Positions 1-5,694 are shown, counted from the stretch's first letter. The stretch is DNA of 6,044 nucleotides from Natronohydrobacter sp. (GCA_007116445.1 SKIM01000065.1:1-6044), one strand, 5' to 3'. The notes: generated by a model from the sequence alone, not told the origin. Program-made: numbers and translations.

Positions 1-95
1 ACGGCGCCCCCGGCATGTGGTGCAAAGCAGGGATGGCCATCCGCAGTCTCGCGCGGCAGCATGTCGATCAGGGCCTCGCCCGCACAGAGGATCAT
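1..95 (-). CDS. PfkB-family carbohydrate kinase, probably fructokinase (N-terminal part only)
   Basis: Only the first 31 codons are inside the window; the gene runs off the left edge. The visible residues begin MILCAGEALIDMLPR and continue to a GGAV segment at residues 29-32. The GEALIDM strand followed about 17 residues later by a Gly-Gly pair is the N-terminal signature of ribokinase/PfkB sugar kinases, where this Asp and the Gly-Gly region line the sugar site. The closest match from memory is bacterial fructokinase, which phosphorylates fructose with ATP in the cytoplasm; another sugar specificity cannot be excluded from so short a piece. The ATG at 95-93 is preceded by AGGAG (106-102) with a 6-base spacer. 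Only 11 bases separate it from the stop of the zinc-ribbon gene, so the two are probably cotranscribed. A metabolic link to the membrane cassette is not evident; it may simply be the flanking gene. Confidence 0.82.
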   Translation of the reverse strand, partial: MILCAGEALIDMLPRETADGHPCFAPHAGGA

Positions 96-106
96 CGCGT
101 TCTCCT

Positions 107-1198
107 TTAAAACCCACCAAGTTCCGCGACATAAAAGGCGATGAGCAGAAATGCCAGCGCTAACACGACCGCGCCCGCGATCTTCCAAAGCGACCAGGGT
201 CGTTCGCCCTGAACCCGACCTGTCTGGCCATTGACGATGAAGCGGTAGGATTTGCCGCGATACCGATAGGCCGCCATCCAGACAGGCAGCAGCAGATGCT
301 TGAAGCGTTCGTCGTCAAAGGTCGTGCTCAGCGATGTGATGCGTTGCTCATCGCCGCCAATGTCGCGCATGACATCGGCGCGAATCTGCGCTTCCATCTC
401 ATGCTTGGCCGTCTCGAACCCCTCGGCCAGCCCAACAGTGTAGCCTTCGGCGCGAAAGCCTGACAGGTAATCTGCGCTATAGGGTTGCAGATCGGCTGTC
501 GTCCAGGGCTCCAGCCGTCGCGCATTGGCCTGTGGCAAAGATGTCGAGGCGATCACCAGCAGATCCAGGAATTGGCGCTGCACCTGTCCTGAAACGGATT
601 GCCAGCGCGTGCGTCTTTCGCGCCGCTGGTTCTTGCCGCGCCCTACTGTCACATAGTAATGCGTGCCGCGCTGGCCCGAATAGCGCGACCGGGTCGCAGC
701 ATCGAAGCCCCAATAGGGCACATACAACCCGTTCAGCTTGCCTGTGCTGCGCGCGTATTTTGCCAAAGTGCCCGGTGCAAACCATAGCCCTTTCAGCCAT
801 TTGCCCATCCGCGCATGTGCATCGGCCTCTGACAGGCGGAAGGGCAGCAATCCATGCGGCTTGATATGGCGATGCGTGCCGGTATCCGTGACCACGGGGC
901 TCGCGCAAAACGGGCATTCGGCAGAATGTACATGGTCTTCAAACTGCACATCCGCCCCGCAGGTATCACAATGGACGACGCGGGTTTCCTCCATATCCTC
1001 GGGCAGAAGTTCCCGCGCGAGCGCGGCATGCAGGTCGAGCGATTGCATCACCTGCACGCGAGCCGCGTCATCCACTTGCGGGATCGGCTGTTCATGCCCG
1101 CAATATTCACAACTCAGGCGCGCGGCGCCTGGCGTGAACCGCAGCGATGCCCCGCATTGCGCGCATGGAAATCGGTGCTCAAGCTGTGTTCTGCCCAT
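107..1198 (-). CDS. Double zinc-ribbon protein with C-terminal membrane anchor (TFIIB-type zinc ribbon family)
   Basis: A 363-residue protein with two zinc ribbons at the N-terminus: C12-x2-C15 with C30-x2-C33, and C77-x2-C80 with C95-x2-C98. A central region without a function I recognise (about 115-330) carries conserved-looking patches: LPFRLSEADAHARMGKW (118-134), LNGLYVPYWGFDA (155-167) and LPVWMAAYRYRGKSYRF (304-320), followed by NGQTGRVQGERPWS. A hydrophobic segment at about 338-357 is a single membrane span close to the C-terminus, so most of the protein is probably cytoplasmic. Such proteins are often annotated as 'primosomal protein N' / superfamily II helicase', but no helicase motif is present. 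In B. subtilis a comparable zinc-ribbon membrane protein (YdjG) is encoded beside an SPFH protein (YdjI), which matches the neighbour here. The start at 1198 has only a weak GGGA ribosome binding site. The gene lies 117 bases after the SPFH stop. Its role is likely as a membrane-anchored partner of the SPFH scaffold, by inference. Confidence 0.85.
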   Translation of the reverse strand: MGRTQLEHRFPCAQCGASLRFTPGAARLSCEYCGHEQPIPQVDDAARVQVMQSLDLHAALARELLPEDMEETRVVHCDTCGADVQFEDHVHSAECPFCASPVVTDTGTHRHIKPHGLLPFRLSEADAHARMGKWLKGLWFAPGTLAKYARSTGKLNGLYVPYWGFDAATRSRYSGQRGTHYYVTVGRGKNQRRERRTRWQSVSGQVQRQFLDLLVIASTSLPQANARRLEPWTTADLQPYSADYLSGFRAEGYTVGLAEGFETAKHEMEAQIRADVMRDIGGDEQRITSLSTTFDDERFKHLLLPVWMAAYRYRGKSYRFIVNGQTGRVQGERPWSLWKIAGAVVLALAFLLIAFYVAELGGF

Positions 1199-1247
1199 GC
1201 TCTGTCCCGAAAAGCCGTGTCGCGCCCTGATTGTCAGGATCTGAAGG

Positions 1248-1298
1248 CACAGCCGGTTTCATCCTGCCGAAAAAACTCGAAAACCCCAATGGGCTGTG
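1248..1298 (-). repeat. Imperfect inverted repeat in the gap between the SPFH and zinc-ribbon genes
   Basis: In this 117-base gap the arms CACAGCC (1248-1254) and GGCTGTG (1292-1298) are perfect 7-bp complements. Directly inside them GGTTT (1255-1259) pairs with AAACC (1281-1285), leaving a 6-base bulge on one side. The minus-strand RNA could therefore form a bulged stem of 12 pairs with a T-rich loop. No T-run follows the stem, so it is not a typical intrinsic terminator. It could be an mRNA processing or stability element that lowers expression of the two distal genes, or chance. A smaller hairpin (CCTGA 1226-1230 with TCAGG 1234-1238) lies closer to the zinc-ribbon start. Confidence 0.3.
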
Positions 1299-1315
1299 AC
1301 TGCCGGGCCGACCGT

Positions 1316-2407
1316 TCACCCCACAGGCGGGGGCGGTGGTGGCGTCGCGGCAAAAACCTGTGCAAGTGCTGGCACATCACCAGCCTTCAGCCAACCTGAC
1401 TGACCTTCTGTCCAGACCAGCGTTTCGCGGGTGATCTGTCCGCGTAGCGTGGATTGCGCGAAGGGGCCACGGGTCTGGCCGTTCTCGGCAATATGCCACA
1501 TTGGCTCGGCAGCAGGGGGCGGCGGGGGCGGGGGCGGTGCCGCGGCAGATTGCTGGCCCATCCCTTGCGCCATCGCCATGCCCATTCCCATGCCCATGCC
1601 GGCCCCAAGCCCCGCGCCCATACCCCCGTCGCTGCCCCCTTCGGCGGCTTTCTGCATCGCTTGTGCTGCAGAAAACTGGGTGAACTTGTTGAGATCGCCC
1701 ACAATCCCCATCGAAGTCCGCTGATCGAGCACTTTCTCGACTTCCGGTGGCAGCGAGATGTTCTCGATGTAGAATTCGGGCATTTCCAACCCGTATTCGC
1801 CCAATGTCGGTGCAATCGCCTTGGTCACCACATCGGACAGATCCTTCGTATTCGCCGCCATATCCAGCGCCGGGATCCCACTGGCCGCCAGAACACGGCT
1901 GACTTTCTGCACCAAGATATTGCGGATCTGTCCGGCGATCTTCTCTTGCGTGAAATCCCCGTCCGTGCCGACAATCTCGCGCATGAAGGGCACAGGATCC
2001 TGAACCCGGATCGCGTAGGAGCCGAAGGCGCGCAGCCGCAGAGGGCCGAATTCCGGGTCACGCAGCATGACCGGGTTCTGCGTGCCCCATTTCAGCCCGG
2101 CAAAGCGGCGGGTATTGACGAAATAGATCTCTGATTTGAACGGCGAGTTGAAGCCGTGATCCCAATGCTGCAGCGCGGTCATCAGCGGCATATTGTTGGT
2201 TTCGAGCATGTAAAGGCCCGGCCCGAACACATCGGCCAGTTGCCCCTCATGGATGAAAACGGCCATCTGCCCTTCGCGCACGGTCAACTTGGCACCATAC
2301 ATGATCGAATTGCCGTAACGCTCGAACCGATGCACCATCGTGTTGCGCGTGGCATCTGTCCACTCGATCACATCGATGAACTGACCTTTGAGGAAACTGA
2401 AAACCAT
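1316..2407 (-). CDS. SPFH/band-7 domain protein (YdjI-like) with C-terminal GYF_2 domain
   Basis: A 363-residue protein. Residues about 20-232 form an SPFH (stomatin/prohibitin/flotillin) domain of the YdjI / COG4260 class; visible landmarks are LTVREGQMAVFIHEGQLADV (41-60), FGPGLYMLET (61-70), FGSYAIRVQDP (128-138) and LEMPEFYIENISLPPEV (207-223). No membrane span is evident, so attachment to the inner membrane is probably peripheral, as an oligomeric scaffold. A Gly/Met-rich linker (261-285) and a run of eight prolines (291-298) lead to a GYF_2 (DUF4339) domain at about 303-352, recognised by MWHIAENGQTRGPF, with W304, G314-P315-F316, W332 and W339. The chain ends in six more prolines (356-361). 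GYF domains typically bind proline-rich peptides. The ATG at 2407 has an AAGG ribosome binding site at 2418-2415 with a 7-base spacer. The gene starts 45 bases after the lipoprotein stop and is probably in the same transcript. Confidence 0.9.
   Translation of the reverse strand: MVFSFLKGQFIDVIEWTDATRNTMVHRFERYGNSIMYGAKLTVREGQMAVFIHEGQLADVFGPGLYMLETNNMPLMTALQHWDHGFNSPFKSEIYFVNTRRFAGLKWGTQNPVMLRDPEFGPLRLRAFGSYAIRVQDPVPFMREIVGTDGDFTQEKIAGQIRNILVQKVSRVLAASGIPALDMAANTKDLSDVVTKAIAPTLGEYGLEMPEFYIENISLPPEVEKVLDQRTSMGIVGDLNKFTQFSAAQAMQKAAEGGSDGGMGAGLGAGMGMGMGMAMAQGMGQQSAAAPPPPPPPPAAEPMWHIAENGQTRGPFAQSTLRGQITRETLVWTEGQSGWLKAGDVPALAQVFAATPPPPPPVG
1514..1537 (+). repeat. G-run tract from the polyproline codons of the SPFH gene
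   Basis: The plus strand carries three runs of five G (1515-1519, 1524-1528, 1530-1534) plus two GG pairs (1521-1522, 1536-1537), all separated by single C bases. This is the complement of the codons for eight prolines in the SPFH protein. It could form a two-layer or irregular G-quadruplex on the template strand, but the amino acid sequence alone explains its presence. Confidence 0.4.
1553..1627 (-). repeat. Gly/Met low-complexity linker coding repeat in the SPFH gene
   Basis: This stretch encodes SPFH residues 261-285, a linker made mostly of Gly, Met and Ala, with the core MGMGMGMAMA. At the DNA level it shows short CCCATG-type tandem units on the plus strand, prone to length change by slippage. 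It separates the SPFH domain from the polyproline and GYF_2 part and is likely flexible. Confidence 0.6.
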
Positions 2408-2452
2408 GGCTCTACCTTATTCCCGATGGGTCGTTATCCGCGAGAGTATCGC

Positions 2453-3457
2453 CTAACTCGCGCCGCCCATCAACTCAGTTGTAATTTCACGGATAATCGG
2501 ACGGGCTTCAGCCTCGCGCATGCCCGGGCGCAGGCGCGGGTCGTAGAGGATGCGCAACAACTGCTCATCCAGCATCGTCAGGACAGCGAATTCGGCTGTG
2601 TCATTGAACAGGGACGGACGCACACGCGGGCTGTCATTGGACAGCCCCATCCCCTGTGCCAGCTCTTCGTAAAAGCAGGCCTGGCGCGACAAGTCGGGCA
2701 ATTCGGCACGGATGATGGCCAGCGCATCGGTGTAGACATTCCCGCCCTGTCGTGAATAGGCCAGCACGAGACAGGAAACAGAGAGCGGCAGGTTTTCCAC
2801 CAGATCCAGCGTCACAGCATCGACCCCCGGCAATATCTGTCGCAGGCGTGGCCCAAGTGCTTGGCGCTCGGCCTCATCGACAACGAGGATATGAAAATTG
2901 CCACCACTCTCGACACGCGCGACCGGATGGCCTGTCAGACTGGCCAGTCGTGCTGCGTATCCGGTCACGGAATTTGTATCATTGCGGCGTGCCTCGGCCG
3001 CTGTGGCATCGCCAAAATGCAGTTGCATCCGAACCGGGGCCTGCCAGCGGCGCAGCACCGAAGGCGTCTTGCGCTCGACCAGCCGACCGTCGATCATCGT
3101 ATATTCGTCATAGAGCGCGATGCGCACGAAAGCGTCTTCCACATCGCGGGCGGTGATTGGAAGATCACGCGGATTGCGCTCGCGGCGCAGAAGTCCGTTG
3201 CCAAGTCGCTGCGCTTCCAATGCCGCGAAATATTGTGCAATGCGGTTGTCGCTGATCTGCGCGGGAAGCTCGGTCATGCGGGGCGGGCGCGGCATCGGGG
3301 CCGCACTCGCGGCAGGTGCGGTTACCATCGGGCGCGGCTCAAGCGCCTGATCGCAACTCGCCAACATAAAGACAGTGCCAAGCGCCACAGCTGCTGCGCG
3401 CGAATGCCTGGGGCCACGCTTCAGTCCAGAGAGACATTTGCGGACAGCGCGGCGCAT
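2453..3457 (-). CDS. DUF2927-family lipoprotein
   Basis: A 334-residue protein taken from the ATG at 3457, because a GAGGG ribosome binding site (3469-3465) sits 7 bases upstream; the in-frame ATG at 3490 has no such site and would overlap telA by 29 bases. The N-terminus is basic (MRRAVRKCLSGLKRG), then a hydrophobic stretch AAAVALGTVFML and the lipobox LASC with C35 as the lipidated residue; the mature protein is about 300 residues. Position +2 is Asp, which in Enterobacteria keeps a lipoprotein in the inner membrane. A Pro/Ala-rich linker (41-66) precedes the DUF2927 domain (about 70-320), recognised by CFYEELAQGMGLSND (261-275), RPSLFNDTAEFAVLT (280-294) and LLRILYDPRLRPGM (300-313). C229 and C261 could form a disulfide. 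EELAQGMGLSN resembles a zincin motif without the metal histidines. The family has no established function; a periplasm-facing accessory of the XpaC/TelA pair is inferred from the operon. The stop is TAG at 2455-2453. Confidence 0.85.
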   Translation of the reverse strand: MRRAVRKCLSGLKRGPRHSRAAAVALGTVFMLASCDQALEPRPMVTAPAASAAPMPRPPRMTELPAQISDNRIAQYFAALEAQRLGNGLLRRERNPRDLPITARDVEDAFVRIALYDEYTMIDGRLVERKTPSVLRRWQAPVRMQLHFGDATAAEARRNDTNSVTGYAARLASLTGHPVARVESGGNFHILVVDEAERQALGPRLRQILPGVDAVTLDLVENLPLSVSCLVLAYSRQGGNVYTDALAIIRAELPDLSRQACFYEELAQGMGLSNDSPRVRPSLFNDTAEFAVLTMLDEQLLRILYDPRLRPGMREAEARPIIREITTELMGGAS

Positions 3458-3461
3458 GGCA

Positions 3462-4643
3462 TCACCCTCGCAACCCAGTGGCCGCCGCATCAGAGCTACG
3501 CGCGCTCGCGGCGGTCAGTGACTTGCGCAGTTCGGCTTCCATCTTCACCAATTCCTCTTCGGCCGCGACACGCTTCGCGCGCCCGTCATCAGCAATCTGC
3601 AGACTGTCTTCGATCGTCGCGATCAGCGTTTCATTGGCGCGCTTTACAGCTTCGATATCAAACACACCGCGCTCGATTTCCTCGCGGACCTCGCGATTGG
3701 CCTGGCGCAGATTATCCGCATTCCCGGTCAGAAGCTCATTGGTCAGATCATTGGCCGCGCGCACAGCCTGCGCAGCTTCGCGTGATCGCTGGATGGTCAG
3801 CGCCTGGGCAAGCTGTGTTTCCCAGAGCGGCACAGTATTGACCAAGGTCGAGTTGATCTTGGTAACGAGCGACTTGTCGTTTTCCTGCACCAGCCGGATC
3901 GAGGGCAGCGATTGCATCGTCACCTGCCGCGTGAGCCGCAAGTCATGGACCCGCCGTTCCAGATCATCCCGCGCCGCGCGCAGGTCGCGCAATTCCTGTG
4001 CCTTGAGCACCTTGTCATTTTCCGGTGCCGCATCCACTTCGGCCTGTTTCGCAGGGATATCCGTCGCATCAAGGCTGCGCAGCTTCGCCTCACCGGCGGA
4101 AATGTAGAGTGCGAGTTCATGGTAGAATTCGAGTGTTTTCTCGTAAAGCTTGTCGAGCGCCTTGATATCCTTCAGCAAAGCGGTCTCGTGATTGAGCAGG
4201 TTGCCCGTGATCCGGTCGATCTGGCCTTGCACAGTGTTGAACCGTTCCTGAAACCGCACGATCGGCGCGGCCTTGCCGGTCAGGCGCTCCCACCAGCTGC
4301 GCTTGCGGCGCGCATCGAGTTCGGTCACGGAAAATCCGCGCAGGGTCGTGACCATCTCGCGCAAACCATCCCCGGCAGGGCCCAGGTCCTTGTTCTTGAC
4401 ATCGGCGAGCATTGACTGGCTGATCTGCTGTAAATCGGCCTGTGCCCGCGCGCCAAAGCCGATGATGGTGCTGGTCTGTGCCATATCGATCTCGGCCATC
4501 CGTGCGCGGATCACATCCGCGTCCGCGCCCTGCGCGTCGTCAAGTGGGATGGGCACATCAGAGGGCTGGGCAAGCGGGATCTGCACCAGCGCATCGATTT
4601 CTTGCGTCAGTTCTTCGGCCTGTTTGCGGATCACGTCAGTCAT
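3462..4643 (-). CDS. telA: TelA-family toxic anion resistance protein
   Basis: A 393-residue, almost entirely helical protein of the TelA family (PF05816), of normal length. The family's signature is clear in the second half: LPSIRLVQENDKSLVTKINS (246-265) followed by TVPLWETQLAQALTIQRS (270-287). Other family-like regions are ELDARRKRSWWERLTGKAAP (108-127) and LLKDIKALDKLYEKTLEFYH (156-175). Heptad-rich segments at about 205-240 and 310-375 suggest coiled coils. There is no signal peptide or membrane span, so it is cytoplasmic or peripheral. Members have been linked to tellurite resistance and to tolerance of cell-envelope-active agents; the biochemical activity is unknown. XpaC next door is its usual partner (B. 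subtilis xpaC-yaaN). The ATG at 4643 has GAGAGGG at 4656-4650 with a 6-base spacer and begins 40 bases after the xpaC stop. The symbol reflects family membership, not proof of tellurite resistance here. Confidence 0.93.
   Translation of the reverse strand: MTDVIRKQAEELTQEIDALVQIPLAQPSDVPIPLDDAQGADADVIRARMAEIDMAQTSTIIGFGARAQADLQQISQSMLADVKNKDLGPAGDGLREMVTTLRGFSVTELDARRKRSWWERLTGKAAPIVRFQERFNTVQGQIDRITGNLLNHETALLKDIKALDKLYEKTLEFYHELALYISAGEAKLRSLDATDIPAKQAEVDAAPENDKVLKAQELRDLRAARDDLERRVHDLRLTRQVTMQSLPSIRLVQENDKSLVTKINSTLVNTVPLWETQLAQALTIQRSREAAQAVRAANDLTNELLTGNADNLRQANREVREEIERGVFDIEAVKRANETLIATIEDSLQIADDGRAKRVAAEEELVKMEAELRKSLTAASARSSDAAATGLRG
3465..3469 (-). promoter_or_regulatory. Ribosome binding site that decides the lipoprotein start
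   Basis: GAGGG on the minus strand lies 7 bases before the ATG at 3457, inside the last codons of telA just before its TGA (3464-3462). Only four bases separate the telA stop from this ATG. This supports translational coupling and the shorter start over the upstream in-frame ATG at 3490. Confidence 0.7.
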
Positions 4644-4683
4644 GGCAGTCCCTCTCTATCGTTTTCTGGTTTATATCGGGGTT

Positions 4684-5550
4684 TCAATTGTTTGCGCGAA
4701 GTCCTTCACGCGCCAGACGCTCGCGCAGGACTTCGATCTCGATATCCAGCTGGGTTCGGTCATCTGCAAGTAGGGCATCGCGACGCTGGGCGAACCGCTC
4801 CTCCAGATCATCCAGCAGCGCCGAGTAATCAGCCCGAACCGAGGCATCACGCGCCGGATGCTGCATATCTGCGAATTTCACCGTCGCGTCGCGCGCGCCC
4901 ATCAGATAGACGCCCAGATAGCGGCGGGCGGCGGTCATCCGGCGGGGATCGTCTTCGATGACCTGAAAGAACGCGCGGATATTGGCGCTGAACCTGTCGA
5001 TCCTGCGCATCAATTCGCGGTCGCCGCTGCGTTTGATCGCATCGGCCATATCGCGCAGATAGCTTTCTGCCTCGCTGAGCGCGCGGGCCGCGCGGTCAGT
5101 GGCGAAATCATCCACGCCCTCGATGCCCTTGTCGGCCAGCGGATCGGGCCCGAATGCCCCGAAATGCAGCACCGCCCCAATGCCCCCGAGTGTCAGCGCC
5201 GCCCCAAGACCTGCCGGCAGAGTTGCGACCCCAAGCCCCAAGCCCGTCAGGACCGATGCGAAGATCTTGCGCGGAATGGCCGGGCGACGCGCGACGCGGC
5301 GAGCGTCATAGGCCGCCTGCGCCAGGACACCTTCACGCGCAAGCCATGCTGCCAGCATCAGGACGCCGAAAGCCGTCAGGTTCAGCGCAAGCCCGGTGGG
5401 GGATTTGAAGAATGCGCCAATCGCAAACAGGAAGGGCACGGCGAAGAGCAGATTGACCCTTGCGCCGACCGGATGCGGCTTTGCTGGCGCGACCGGGCGC
5501 GCCTGTGGGTCTGCATTCGGGCTGTAGCGCCCGCCAAAACGCTGGCTCAT
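4684..5550 (-). CDS. xpaC: XpaC-family membrane protein ('5-bromo-4-chloroindolyl phosphate hydrolysis' family)
   Basis: A 288-residue protein from the ATG at 5550, chosen because a strong GGAGG (5563-5559) lies 8 bases upstream; an in-frame ATG at 5577 would add nine residues, overlap the preceding small gene and has no good ribosome binding site. The order is a Pro-rich tail (1-28), hydrophobic spans at about 32-49 and 53-70, a basic loop (72-95), a hydrophobic Gly-rich region (96-131, probably two spans), and a soluble helical C-terminal domain (135-288). The C-terminal domain carries the XpaC-like segment DDPRRMTAARRYLGVYLMGA (200-219) and a charged, probably coiled-coil end (242-282). 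The family name comes from a colour phenotype in B. subtilis; no phosphatase motif is visible, so real hydrolase activity is doubtful. Pairing with telA is typical and suggests that XpaC is a membrane anchor or partner for TelA. It is the first large gene of the run, four bases after the microprotein stop. Confidence 0.88.
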   Translation of the reverse strand: MSQRFGGRYSPNADPQARPVAPAKPHPVGARVNLLFAVPFLFAIGAFFKSPTGLALNLTAFGVLMLAAWLAREGVLAQAAYDARRVARRPAIPRKIFASVLTGLGLGVATLPAGLGAALTLGGIGAVLHFGAFGPDPLADKGIEGVDDFATDRAARALSEAESYLRDMADAIKRSGDRELMRRIDRFSANIRAFFQVIEDDPRRMTAARRYLGVYLMGARDATVKFADMQHPARDASVRADYSALLDDLEERFAQRRDALLADDRTQLDIEIEVLRERLAREGLRANN

Positions 5551-5554
5551 GGTG

Positions 5555-5635
5555 TCAGCCTCCGACAAACGCGACATAGACCATCAAGGCCAGCAGCAAG
5601 GCATAGGAGATTTTCTGTAATCCGGTTGCAGACAT
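5555..5635 (-). CDS. 26-residue predicted single-span membrane microprotein
   Basis: A short ORF that starts at ATG 5635-5633 and stops at TGA 5557-5555. It begins MSATGLQKISYALL and ends VYVAFVGG; residues about 9-24 are one continuous hydrophobic helix, preceded by a single Lys at position 8. It has its own ribosome binding site, GGAG, with an 8-base spacer (about 5647-5644), and its stop lies four bases before the xpaC ATG. Position, spacing, ribosome binding site and a clean membrane-helix composition together argue that it is a real gene rather than chance. It would be the first gene after the candidate promoter. Possible roles are a small subunit or regulator of the XpaC/TelA membrane complex, or a leader ORF that sets xpaC translation. 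I do not recognise a named family; it is short enough to be missed by most gene callers. Confidence 0.65.
   Translation of the reverse strand: MSATGLQKISYALLLALMVYVAFVGG
5559..5563 (-). promoter_or_regulatory. Ribosome binding site of xpaC inside the microprotein gene
   Basis: GGAGG on the minus strand is 8 bases before the xpaC ATG (5550-5548) and also forms the last Gly codons of the 26-residue ORF. Translation through the small ORF would end four bases before the xpaC start, so the two may be translationally coupled. Confidence 0.75.
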
Positions 5636-5665
5636 GCCCGACACTCCAACACACTTACTGGCCCG

Positions 5666-5694
5666 ACTATAGGACAGGACGTCCTGCTTTGAAA
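5666..5694 (-). promoter_or_regulatory. Candidate promoter of the microprotein-xpaC-telA operon
   Basis: Read on the minus strand, TATAGT (5671-5666) is a good -10 hexamer, and TTTCAA (5694-5689), 17 bases upstream, is a poor to fair -35. Transcription would begin near 5659 and leave a leader of roughly 24 bases before the microprotein start. The weak -35 suggests either low basal activity or dependence on an activator. A perfect palindrome fills most of the spacer. Confidence 0.4.
5675..5686. promoter_or_regulatory. 12-bp perfect palindrome, possible operator
   Basis: CAGGACGTCCTG is self-complementary over 12 bases and lies between the candidate -35 and -10 hexamers. A repressor bound here would block RNA polymerase, and activators of the MerR type also bind dyads in promoter spacers, although these usually need longer spacers than 17 bases. 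No regulator gene is visible in the window. A 12-bp palindrome can also arise by chance. Confidence 0.35.

Noticed and set aside
107..1198. Primosomal protein N' / helicase function for the zinc-ribbon protein
   Set aside because: There is no Walker A or B motif or other helicase motif; only the zinc ribbons resemble that annotation.
1454..2134. Plus-strand open frame opposite the SPFH gene with Arg/Gly/His-rich repeats
   Set aside because: The repeats are the complement of the SPFH linker and polyproline codons; no independent coding evidence.
2633..2668. Active zinc protease in the DUF2927 lipoprotein
   Set aside because: Both histidine positions of the HExxH-like motif are non-histidine, so a standard zinc site cannot form there.
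3458..3490. Upstream start for the lipoprotein gene at 3490
   Set aside because: It would overlap telA by 29 bases and add 11 residues before a complete signal peptide; the ATG at 3457 has a clear GAGGG ribosome binding site.
2861..3841. Long plus-strand open frame of 326 residues opposite the lipoprotein gene and the end of telA
   Set aside because: It spans the junction of two recognised minus-strand genes, has no domain signature, and its composition is typical of an antisense shadow.
4644..4683. Separate promoter for telA in the AT-richer 40-base gap after xpaC
   Set aside because: A TTGAAA is present, but no credible -10 lies at suitable spacing and the gap is short; read-through from xpaC is simpler.
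5551..5577. Upstream start for xpaC at 5577
   Set aside because: It lacks a good ribosome binding site and overlaps the small ORF, whereas the ATG at 5550 has GGAGG at ideal spacing.
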